Below are positions 54,406 to 64,000 of a stretch of 64,000 nucleotides of DNA, in pieces. The DNA is taken from contig NC_064616.1 of the NCBI RefSeq assembly GCF_023898315.1, positions 646,346,974 through 646,410,973 on the forward strand, in the 5' to 3' direction. Position 1 is the stretch's first letter, and each line of letters starts with the position of its first letter. The translations under genes and the position numbers were made by a program. The notes beneath the pieces are model-generated. The model was not told the DNA's origin, ran no database searches, and saw only the letters and a program-made list of their open reading frames with translations. Source of the DNA: Schistocerca nitens. Lineage: Eukaryota > Arthropoda > Insecta > Orthoptera > Acrididae.

Positions 54406-56536
54406 AACAAGACTGCAACAAGTAGGAAACTGGTTCCCACAGAAGCAGAGGTAGTGACCAGACCATATGACACATGGTGGAAGAGGAACACAAGCCTCGA
54501 GAAAATAACTTACCCAGCAGTAAATATGTAGGGGAACCACTAATGTTTTAGGGAGAAACACTGGTTTTACTTTATTAAATATTAATGATTTAAGTCCTTT
54601 GTTGGCATAAATAGTGCTAGGAGAAGCCCGTGGGTCATCAGAGCTTCAATACAGTATCAACACTGTGCAGTAAGGCAGTAGATTCAGTAAACATATGAAT
54701 ATTGTTAACTTACCAAAGATGTACAAAGGGCTAAAAAGTTTTATGATGTAAGCAAGAGATTTTGGCTGCCCACCAATGATGCCAGTTGGTGGTAGGATGT
54801 ACTCAGAGCTTGTTCAAAGGTGACAGTGAGTGATAGGATGTACACTGACCCTCTTCTTATATTAAAGTTGGCTTTACTATGTTCTTAGGTTTTATTAAAT
54901 TTTTGAGGGGAATCATTTCATAACACTGAACTGTTACTATTTTACAGGATTTGCAAAGAAATGCATTGGAATGGCATGCAAGGAATTATTTCATATAAGT
55001 TAGATACCCGCAACACCAAAATCACAGATTGGCTGCTTACATCTTCTGAAGAATCCAGTGCACTACAAGAGCTGCTTTGGAAGATAACATCTAGAAGACT
55101 TTCACAGGTAACAGGTACAAGGGAACACTACATTCTGGTTCACTAAGATAATCCATGAAAGCGTCATCTTAACTAGCACAGTCTGGTGGGAAGGTTTGAC
55201 CAGTATACTGTATGTCACCTATGCCACTTTTTATGGAATCACTGCTGAACTGAGAAACTTGTAGCGAGATTTGGTACTGAAACAGAGGTTTGCACATGGC
55301 TTTCTTTGTGTGGGGAAAGTCCTGCTAAAAACAAATGTTACAGATAGCATAGGAAATGCACAAAGGGAATTTTGCATGTGAAGTATTTCATTGAAAAATC
55401 TTTGTTAAGGATGGATGATGCAATTTGAATTCAGGTGCACCAGGAAGAGAAGCAGGAAGTGAACTGTGAACTAAAAGTGAGTGAAATTTATGGCCTGTGA
55501 GTAGCAATGTTGAGTTAAAATTGTGTGCATCACAGAGTGTGAAAAGGTCATCATGAAATATAGTAAGTTTTCACCCCGTATACCAGAGCAAAATTTGCAG
55601 TCGCATTACACTCCAAAGTGGTCAGATCACATTCACTGGTGTTGCAGCCCAAGATGTCCTTAGAGTAGGATTGAAATGCCCAGGGATGCATCATTGTCAA
55701 ACATTGTCAATAACATCATGTTGTTGCTCTTCGCGCTGTTGTTCATAGCACTGCAAACTGTTTTTTTCCAACTGTGAGATGTGTGGGAACCAACACCACC
55801 TTTTTTCCACATGTAGCGACACCCTCCTGTTTGAAACATCACTGAGCCCAAGGGTGGGGGCACCATGCTTTTGCTCCATTACAGAGGAAGGTTTCAGGTA
55901 CCTTTGAGCCAAATTTCAAACTTATGAGTCTCAATGGGAGGCAATTACGGGGCTCAAAAAAATGATCCTTTAATTTTGTTGCACATTGTAAAATACAGTG
56001 AAACCACATTTGTTTGTCACCTCTATCTTTTTTTGCACTTATACATTGTATGTTGTGCACTTTTTCAGTTTTGCATGTGAAGTTACCCTTCTTTCACGTT
56101 CTCTATAAATGTGTTTTTGCATTTTTACACTATTATTTTTACTTACCCCCCCCACCCCCCCCCACCCCCCAGTCATTTTTGTCACACTTATACATTATAA
56201 AGACCAATAAGTCATTTTGAAATGTTTAGTATATGGTTTTGCCAGTGGTTGTTGGTTTGCTGTCTGTATGCCAACTTGCAGTCATTATTGTGGGCTGTAG
56301 CTACAGTAAACATGGCGGCACTGTTGTTCATGACCTGGTGGGAGCTGGTTTCAGAGATAAGGAGGAGGAATGCAGCCAGCCATCAAATAATAGCAGTACA
56401 TAGCTGTTGTGTGTAGTTGCATTTGATGGTTGTGTGAGCAGATGCAGAGTACAGTGAGTGAAACAATGAATGATTTTGCAAGGATTGAACTCATTTAATT
56501 TTTTAGTGTAGTTTCCAATGTTTGTGTACGTGAAAA
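54406..56536. other. Unassigned sequence with a C-rich tract
   Basis: No gene recognised. 56146-56170 holds three runs of six to nine C separated by single A bases; the G-rich complement could form a quadruplex. Confidence 0.5.
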
Positions 56537-57244
56537 TGATGAGTGCATTACAAAACAAAAAAGATGTCTTTCAATTTAGGATAAAACAAACATAATTAAA
56601 GAAGTCCTAGTGAATGTAAAGTGAGCATTGCTAAGTGCCTCAAAATCCCATAGTCTGCCTTAACTACCACATTGCCAATGAAATTTAGATAAGACTTTGT
56701 GTTTCTAAAGTGGGGCCAAGTGGTGACGAATGTGAGCATATCAGGGCTGAAAGTTTGCAGACTTGGAAAAATGCCTACAGCTGCTTATTTGTCTATTTCT
56801 GGTCCAATATTGAAAGCAGAGGCTTTAGAATTCACAAAAAACTTAAATGTTAAAAATTTTCATCCTGCTTCTGGATGGTTACACCAATTCAAAGTAAGAT
56901 GTGGCATTACTGGCCACAGAGTTTGTGAGGAAGCTAACAGCGTGGATAATGTCACAGTAGAATGTTGGAGAGAGCATGCTCTTCTCAGTTTAACTGCAAA
57001 ACACCATCTGAAATAGATTTACAACACAGAAATGGGCTGTTCTTTCTGACTTATTATCAGAAAAAACATTGGCATTTATGGGTGACCTCTGCTTTGGAGG
57101 AAACAGAAGCAAGCAAAGAGTGATGGTATTTTTTTTTTTTTTTTTTACCGCAAACACAAATGGCTCTGATAGATTCTAAGTACTGAAAAAGGCATGGATG
57201 ACTGCAAACCTGGTGTATGGTAAAATGGCACTATTCAAAACTGG
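56537..57244 (+). pseudogene. pogo/Tigger transposase relic, N-terminal part
   Basis: Starts near MMSALQNKKDVFQFRIKQT (psq-type helix-turn-helix). Then the CENP-B-type DNA-binding block: ISGPILKAEALEFTKNLNV, FHPASGWLHQFKVRCGITGH and CEEANSVDNVTVECW (56699-57016). The start of the DDE domain is broken (IYNTEMGC, KQKQAKSDGIFFF at about 57010-57150, GMDDCKPG). It stops near 57245 where a Tc1-like relic intervenes, and resumes at 58149. Confidence 0.8.
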
Positions 57245-58140
57245 CATTGAGGCAACTGTGGTGAACCACAGATCATAGATGGCAGGGGTGAATGACAGAT
57301 GGGGAGATGTATACAGGTGAACAGATGTCCAACTATTGAGAAACTGACCTCCCAAATGAGCCAAGGTGCTACTAACAGTGTCTTCTCAATGAGCATACAG
57401 TGAATGCTGTGGACCTCTGCAATAGTGCATGGTTCATGCATCCATGCTGACTGCTGTTCATTGGCAATGAAGGTTGGAATTTGCATGCCAATACTGCAAT
57501 TGGATGTCCACTGAGTGGTGACAGGTGGCCTTTTTGTCCACTGAGTGATGACAGGTGGTCTTTCCAGATGAATGATGTTTTATGCCCCATTGGACAGATA
57601 GTCATTGGCATGTCTGTAAGAAAACACCCTGCAACAATTGTTGGAACAATACAACCCAGAGGAGGGAGCATTATGGTCTGAGGAACATGTTTGTGGAATT
57701 CGCTGGGTGATCTTGTCATTCTGAAGGGCACAATTCATCAACCCAAGTATGCATCTATCCTTGGAGACCAGATCCACCATTATGAGCAGTTTGTTTTTCC
57801 TTGGCATGATGACATCTACCAGCAGGCCAGTGCAATGTGTCACATGGCTCACAGCATACATCCATGGTTCAAAGAGTGCCAAGATGAGTTTACCATACTC
57901 CCCTAATCACCAAACTCCTTAATTTAAACCCAATCAAGAATCTGTGGGACCACCTCAATTGAGCTACATGCACATAGCGCAGCTAGCCACTGTCACTGGA
58001 GTTGGCATGGCTGCACATCCCTATCGGTACCTTCCAGAAACTCATTGACTCTCTTCCTACACATCTCACAGTGATCCATGCTGCAAAAGGTGTTTATTCA
58101 AGCTTTTGACAAGGGGTCACATTAGTGTGACTTGACAGTG
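57245..58140 (+). pseudogene. Tc1-like transposase relic inside the Tigger relic
   Basis: Plus strand: PRGGSIMVWGTCLWNSLGDL (57655 onward), ILKGTIHQPKYASILGD, YQQASAMCHMAH and, in another frame, LNPIKNLWDHLN (about 57930). The second catalytic Asp (QQDN) has become Ala and the Glu (PIEN) has become Lys. The right end GTCACATTAGTGTGACTTGA and CAGTG at 58140 looks like a terminal repeat; no matching left end is clear. A ~26-bp tandem repeat (CCACTGAGTG...ACAGGTGG) lies at 57505-57560. Confidence 0.72.
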
Positions 58141-58148
58141 GAGAACAG

Positions 58149-58790
58149 GCATTTTTTCCAGCAAATAGCATGAGCCATCTTCAACCTCTGGACATGGGCA
58201 TCACTGCTGCCACAAAAGCAAAATACAGCAAAATGCTGGTTCAGTCTGTCATTGCACATCTCGGGAAAGAAGATCCCAAACTGGAAGTGTTTCAGGCAAG
58301 CCAAAGAATAGTGCTGTAGGTAAGAATACTCATTAAACATACACTAGCATTTCCTGTCATTTCCCTCTGAATGTCACTAAAATTTTTCAAATAGATATAT
58401 GAATGAAATGAAAGGCTCTGTGGATACATGTATGTTGATTTTAAATTTATTTTTCGTGTCTACACAATGCAGTACATAAGGTTGGCTTGGGATCTGTTGA
58501 AGCCAAACACAGTACACAAGTGCTTTCGAAAAAGGTGGCATCACAAAAGGTTAAACTCAAGCTGAGCCTGAAAACGTTGAAGATTTTGATGTAGATTTCT
58601 GTGTACCAGTACCAGAAGACTGTGACCGGGCTCGTATCTGAAATGGAAATGATTTTGATGATTGGATGATGAGATTCCTGTGTGTTGTGTGCAAAATGAT
58701 GATGAAGCAATTAAAGAAGTTGTGCCACTATTAGTTGTAAAAAAAATTGTTCTGAGAAATCCAAGAATTGGATGATGAATCTGTGGACCA
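58149..58790 (+). pseudogene. pogo/Tigger transposase relic, C-terminal part
   Basis: Plus strand: FFPANSMSHLQPLDMGITAA, TKAKYSKMLVQSVIAHLGKE (58149-58310), then AWDLLKPNTVHKCF near 58480-58520. A Tigger-type acidic C-terminus follows (AEPENVEDFDVDFCVPVPED). Joining this with 56537-57244 gives the normal domain order of Tigger transposases. Frames are broken. Confidence 0.78.
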
Positions 58791-58844
58791 TCCTAGATGT
58801 CAGAAGTTTGTACCAAATTGAAAGCAACACAATGTTAGATAATT

Positions 58845-59275
58845 ACATATTTATATGGATATGGTGTCTGTTCTTTCGAACATGTCTGAAAGAACAGACG
58901 CCATATCCATACAAATATGTAGTTCTGGCGATACCGGCCATGACCTTCTTCTTCTGTGCAGATGCACACATATTCCCCGATCTCTTATGGGACTTGGAAG
59001 ACTGTCTTCCACAAGTAATGATTGTGTTCGGGTGGGACACTACAAATGTAGTGTGTGGACATACAAGGTGAGAATGTGAGTCCTGAAGGAGGCGTGCGCG
59101 AGATAGTCCCTGCAGTCGCACTATCATCTGTGCCCTTGGTGGCTCAGATGGATAGAGTGTCTGCCATGTAAGCAGGAGATCCTGGGTTCGAGTCCCGGTT
59201 GGGGCACACATTTTCACCTGTCCCCGTTGATCTATATTGATGCCCGTGCGCAGCTGACGGTATTAATATAATTCT
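58845..59275 (+). repeat. tRNA-Thr-like repeat with 5' hairpin
   Basis: Begins with a strong hairpin (GGATATGGTGTCTGTTCTTTC / GAAAGAACAGACGCCATATCC, 58855-58915) and carries a tRNA-like block at 59130-59207. That block has acceptor stem GTGCCC/GGGCAC, T arm CTGGGTTCGAGTCCCGG (perfect B box) and anticodon loop CATGTAA (anticodon TGT, Thr). It is probably a tRNA-derived interspersed repeat rather than a tRNA gene, because recognisable repeat sequence surrounds it. Confidence 0.65.
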
Positions 59276-59994
59276 AATTTCAATGTTACATAATGTCAAG
59301 AAATATTGGTGATGACAATGTGTACACAGTAATTGCATATGAACACTTGTTCTATGAATGCAGGTACTTCCAAAAACCAAACCACAATTGAGTCATTCTT
59401 TAGGTCTAGGTAGTTTAAATTGTCAATAATTTAGGCATAAGCCTATTTTGACTCCTGTGCCTACTAATTTACAGATATGTATCTTCTGTTTGCATGCATT
59501 TAAAGTTAATATAAATATATCAAAAAGATTAATAATAATCTCATTTGTACATTTATTTTATCATACCCCTTCAAAAACTTACAAATAAAGTTCTACTGTA
59601 GTGGGGTGGGATGTCCTCATTATCATACCTATGTACAGTAGAGATAAATTTATATCATCTATCTTGCATTTGCCTAAGTATTTTATTTTGAATTCTGCAG
59701 ATGCTTTCTCCCTTTCAGTTTGTCTTTTTTACTGCTCATTTTCTTGCTCTTCCATAAATTTGTATTGCTGGGACCAGGAACTCTGTTTTTCTGCATGCAA
59801 GTTGCATGGTAATCTGAAATATTTGATGGAGCTTCTTAAGCTCTTCTAGATTAATACAATATTGCAGTGCCTGTATTGTTTAGGAATATGATGCAATGTT
59901 CCTTCAAACAGGCATGTATGTCCAAAAGAAGAGGCACTGTGGTGATTATAGCTATTAGGAAATATGTGAAATGTAGTCACAGTTGCAAATATCA

Positions 59995-60490
59995 ACAACC
60001 ATGAGCTGTATAATGGAATGATGACAATGAAAATTTGTGCTGGACCAGGCTTCGAACCCAGATCTGCCACTTATTGTACGTGGTCACTTTACCATTAGGC
60101 TATCTGAGTATGCTTCACAGCCAGACCCAAACTTCCATATAATGTCAACAAAGTATCTACAACCTGCACTCATACATCTGTGATGTGTATTCTCATCCAG
60201 GGGAGACATTTTAATTGAAATTGCCTTGCGAGGTGTTGGCCAATAAATATGGTACTGCAGTGCCTATGTTGTTCAGAAGTACAATGCAATGTTCTTATAC
60301 ATAATGGATGTATGGGTGCAGACTGTAGACACATTATTGATGAAATATGTTAAGTTTTGATCTGGCTGTTAAGCATGCTTGGATAGCTTAGTGGTGAAGT
60401 GATTGATCAAAATAAGCAGGAAATCCGGGTTCGGCTCCAGGTCTGGCACAAATTTTCATTGTCACCATACCATTATACAACTGATGGTTG
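59995..60490. repeat. Inverted pair of tRNA-like repeats
   Basis: A minus-strand tRNA-like block at 60036-60115 (B-box-like GGGTTCGAAGCC) and a plus-strand one at 60374-60450 (GGGTTCGGCTCC) are both followed by the GGCACAAATTTTCATTGTCA type sequence. The outer ends (TATAATGG / CCATTATA) are also inverted. Confidence 0.7.
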
Positions 60491-61314
60491 TCCATATACA
60501 CACCTGTAAATACATTTCATGCCTTTCAGATTAAGTTATATGTATTCAAATTCTGTGTTGTCTTTAGAATCAGTCACAATGTTTGAAACAATACTGTCAC
60601 TGTATTTTTCTGACAGAGAGAATCAAATATTGGAGACAGATCTGCAACAAAATACTTCTTGTTGTAGTTCATTAAATGTATCAATAACAGGCCAAATTTG
60701 TTATTCCCAGAGGTGAAAGAGTGAAAGCAATTGGCTGATCAACATTGCATGCTTAAATCAACAAATTTACTCATTGTCTTTCATGCTGAACTGTATCCGG
60801 GAAAGCCAAATGATTATACAGAGCCCATTTCATTGTTTCACAGAGACATTGGATCCTGTTCCAAGCTCTCTTTCTCTTATATTTCTCTGATATGAGTACG
60901 TAATGTTTCTCCAAATGTTCATGAAAATTTCACTTAAAACACCATGAAATATTGGTTTATTAAAAATAAAATAATACTAGCTTAATTATATTTTCTTCAG
61001 GTTATTGGCAACTGGAGAACCTTACCCATCTCTAGTATTTTCCTTCTGAATCACAATAGGATACATCAGTAGAATTGTGGAGGAAGTTCTGTCCACATTT
61101 GTCTAGAAACTTTATTCTATTTATCTGCCAGTTCATTCAACAGAAAAAAGTACTAGAGGACGCAAAGGAAGTTCTGACCAAATGGCAGTATCCAAACTGT
61201 GATGGTACTGGAACAAAGTGCCCTTCTATGTAAAGTGCTTTAAATCATAGATAGTCTTTCAAAATCAGTATAAATCATGAAGTATTACATCCTGTACATG
61301 TCTCATTACAGTTT

Positions 61315-62255
61315 TTGGCTAGACTTCATGTGACAACACTACATGGAAGGCCTTTGATGTACAGCTTCCATCACAGCACTGCCTCACATCCTCAGAGCAG
61401 TACCAGCCACACATCGCAGCCAAAACTCGAACTACAAATGCGCAAGCAAGCAGCACCTCTTACCATAGGGTGTCCTATTGCTGCTGCCGGTCACTGTTGC
61501 ACCATAGACAGTGCACCTTAAGTCCATACATTGCCATGTTTACTCAAGGACATCACCAGTGATGACTGCAGTTAGCACGGGATCATGGAGGTTGGACTGT
61601 CGAGCAATGGAGACCTGGTGCTTCATAAAACTTAATCACATTTCTTGTTACACAAGGTAGTTGGTTGTGTTATGGTAGGCTGTCATCAAGAAAAATGGAT
61701 ACTCAAAATGCACCACACTATGGGCACAGCCAATAAGGGTAGTACTATGCTATGGGTGAAATTCATCTTGGCTTTCACGGGACCTGTGGTTGTAATTAAA
61801 GACATCATGACAGATATGGACTACATGAATGTTATTGCAGATCACCTACATTCTTTAATGCTTGTTGCCTTACCTGGTAGAGGTAGCGTCTTACATTACG
61901 GTAACTGTCCATCTCTCAAGGCCATAATTGAGCTACTGTGATTTGAGGATTATGATATGAACCAACATTTATGTTTTGGTTGTCAAATTAGCCTGATCAG
62001 AACCCAGTGGAATATATCTGTGATGCTATTAGATGTTAGCTCTGTGCCCATAACCTACCAGCCCATAATTGATGGTAATTTTGTGACTTGTGTGAAGACA
62101 TTTCGTGCCACATGTCATTGGAAAGCTACTGAGGATTTTATGAGTCCGTGGCATGCAGAATCGCTGCTGTATTGTGTTCCAAAGGTGGAACAGCACACTA
62201 TTAAGCAGGTGGTCATAATGCTTTGGCCCATCAGTGTATATCAGATTTTGAGAAA
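61315..62255 (+). pseudogene. Tc1-like transposase relic
   Basis: Plus strand: a degenerate middle block (GSTMLWVKFILAFTGPVVVI, MDYMNVIADHLHSLMLVALP; 61645-61941) and a C-terminal block (NQHLCFG onward; SPWHAESLLYCVPKVEQH; 61957-62265). The right end TAATGCTTTGGCCCATCAGT followed by GTATA at about 62216-62240 looks like a terminal repeat. The D-x-N and PxExxW motifs are no longer readable. Right-end similarity suggests kinship with the relic at 20960-23380. Confidence 0.65.
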
Positions 62256-62599
62256 TGGTTTGTGAGGAGCCATGATAAAAACTGTTAAACTTAGACTGTG
62301 TATCTATAATCTGATAGCTGATTATCATTATTACTCTCTTTATTTTTTTATTAATATTTTCAGTTATGGAGATTTATTGCACAATTGATGATATAGATGT
62401 TTTAGAGGCAATTGCTTCAATACAATTAATCTGTATTACTTATAATCTTCATTTTGTATTTGTTCACATATAATCCTTATCTGCTATTTATTCTTCTGTT
62501 TTAGTATATAATTGTTGAATGAATGTTTACTTATTAGTGCAAATTTAATTAAAATTATCTATGGCTGAGGTGGTTAGAATTTTTTTTATTACTGCTTGA

Positions 62600-62879
62600 G
62601 ATCGCGTGTATCACATTGGGGCTCACGTACCGTATGCTCAAGTCACATCGTTTCTGAGCATTCAATAGTACGTTGAACTTAGCACGCTGAACGTTGACGT
62701 TCGACAGCACGGTCCGTGTGCCGACGGCTTAAGCGGCCAGTCAGCCAGCGGCAGCTAGACTTGGACTCAGTGCTCATTCAAATGTTACCGTGTTCACATG
62801 TCTTGCTTGTCAACTTGCTCTGTGACTTAATTGTGTTGTGTCGTTTTGAAATATATGTGTTCAACTTGACGTTATAACA
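62600..62879 (+). repeat. Gypsy 5' LTR (left edge approximate)
   Basis: The AT-rich sequence changes abruptly near 62600 to GC-richer sequence ending ...GACGTTATAACA at 62879, directly before the PBS. The left boundary cannot be fixed because the 3' LTR lies beyond the window. Confidence 0.6.
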
Positions 62880-62881
62880 AT

Positions 62882-62892
62882 TGGCGACGAGG
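62882..62892 (+). promoter_or_regulatory. Gypsy primer-binding site
   Basis: TGGCGACGAGG follows the LTR end by two bases and starts with the TGG expected to pair with a tRNA 3' CCA. I do not assign the tRNA. Confidence 0.65.
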
Positions 62893-62932
62893 TAGTGGAT
62901 TTTTCCTTTTCATCGTTGACCCACAGGTTTCC

Positions 62933-64000
62933 ATGGCTACTGTCGAGCAACTATTGCAAGGTCTCATTGAACAACAAACGCTTCTAACATCGGCGATTCG
63001 CGATTTCGTCAGGGCGTCAAATGCGGGGCATTTCTCGTCGTTGGCTATACCTCCTTTTCCTCCTCATGACGAGATGGCGGAAGACTGGTCTGATTACAAA
63101 AAACGTCTTCGACAGCACTTCTTGGCATTTCATGTCACGGACGAACAAACATGTAAGTTTCTGTTCCTTTCCTGGATTTCACCTCAAATGTATCGGTTGT
63201 TGTCGCAATTGGCTCCTTTGAAAGATCCTGTGTCTTTGTCCTTTGCTGAAATGTGCTCACTTCTGCCTGTCTATTTTCAAAAGCAAACCCATGTGGTAGC
63301 CTCTCGTGTTGTCTTTTATCGTTGTCAAAAACAACCACATCAATCCTATCGCGCTTGGGCTGCTGAACTTCACGGTCTCAGTCAAAAGTGTCAATTTGTT
63401 ACTGACGTTCACAAAGAATCCTATGCCGATTCCATGGTACGGGATGCTATTATCCCATCGGCGCCCGACAAAGTAGTTCAGCAACGTGCCCTTCAATTGT
63501 CAAATCCGACTTGATGAAGTTCTCTCCAGTGCGCAGTCTTTTGAAATTTCTCACGCTGCTGGGGCGCAAATAGAGGCGTGGGGTGATGTCGGGGACATAC
63601 AACCTCTGTACGCTGTTGATGGCCCGTGCGGCGCGTCCCCGACACCCGACGTGGCCACAGTGCGCTCCCACGCGCAGCCTCGGCCTAACCGTAAACAACC
63701 CGCTAAGAAACTGCAGGAAAACCCCGGAAACTTCCTTCATGTCCGCGGTGTTTTACGAAACATTCACGCGAGGATTGTCCCCAACGTTGGGCTGTGTGTC
63801 ACAATTGCAAAAAGAAAGGTCATGTGTCTCCCGTTTGCAAATCCGACTGCATACATGATGTTCATGAACATGACGCTGATTCTGATTCTGTGTTGTCTGT
63901 CAATTGCACTTCTTCCCTTTCAGGGAAGTTATTCCTCACTGTCCAAATCCTTGGTCGGGTTGTTCGCATGCAGGTGGATATCGGTTCTGCTGCCACTATA
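62933..64000 (+). pseudogene. Gypsy gag and start of protease, frameshifted, cut by window edge
   Basis: The gag ATG is at 62933 (MATVEQLLQGLIEQQTLLTS), open for 193 codons to the TGA at 63512-63514. The capsid-like region follows in another frame (DEVLSSAQSFEIS, to about 63715). After a second shift come two zinc knuckles: CPRC...HSREDC (63740-63778; one residue short of the usual spacing) and CHNCKKKGHVSPVC (canonical CX2CX4HX4C, 63795-63836). The protease start has D-I-G (63977-63985) where D-T/S-G is expected. These features match the Gypsy order gag-PR-pol; pol lies outside the window. Confidence 0.85.

Noticed and set aside
54961-55146. 61-codon frame considered as a possible exon
   Set aside because: No recognisable motif, no convincing splice context and no neighbouring coding sequence.
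56146-56170. C-rich tract considered as a regulatory quadruplex
   Set aside because: Simple-sequence origin is enough; no adjacent gene or promoter.

Overview
This window looks like a piece of a large, repeat-rich insect genome. I recognise no host protein-coding gene in it. Several dispersed repeats look like families I associate with locust and grasshopper (Schistocerca-type) assemblies: a tRNA-headed SINE with a conserved tail, a ~300-bp tRNA-like tandem unit, and an RTE LINE ending in (GTT)n. Orthoptera is therefore my best guess, from memory of repeat families only. What can be read is a layered record of transposition. Many insertions are datable relative to each other because target-site duplications (TSDs) and interrupted reading frames are still visible.

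Layout. 0-1.3 kb: mariner relic split by a SINE fragment. 4.4-5.8 kb: Tc1-like element with TA TSD and an early nonsense codon; a sister copy at 50.4-51.8 kb has an open 340-codon transposase. 7.1-10 kb: old minus-strand LINE. 10.2-16 kb: plus-strand Jockey/CR1-type LINE split inside its reverse transcriptase by a complete RTE LINE (987-aa open frame, 12-bp TSD). 16.2-18.5 kb: second LINE of the same kind lacking the RT core. 21-23.4 kb: Tc1-like relic split by a head-to-head tandem array of tRNA-like units, itself split by a SINE. 23.4-29.1 kb: decayed LINEs, two SINEs and a possible Penelope-type GIY-YIG relic. 29.5-30.9 kb: internally deleted Copia element with both LTRs, PBS and TSD.

32.1-39.4 kb: minus-strand relic of a Polinton/Maverick element with four gene remnants in order (a 'FTPVTE' protein, retroviral-type integrase, an uncharacterised protein, major capsid-like protein). 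Its capsid gene is split by a 3.8-kb LTR element with no recognisable pol; a further SINE sits in the third gene. 40-50 kb: foldback (inverted-repeat) elements, LINE, mariner and Gypsy gag/protease fragments. 52.8-54.1 kb: second Tc1-like family, deleted for its catalytic Glu. 56.5-58.8 kb: pogo/Tigger relic split by another Tc1-like relic. 58.8-62.3 kb: tRNA-like repeats and a further Tc1-like relic. 62.6-64 kb: 5' end of a Gypsy element, cut off by the window edge.

Only two coding units look potentially functional: the RTE ORF (11737-14700) and the Tc1 transposase (50551-51573). Everything else carries stops, frameshifts, deletions or insertions. All family names rest on motifs read by eye; no database search was run.
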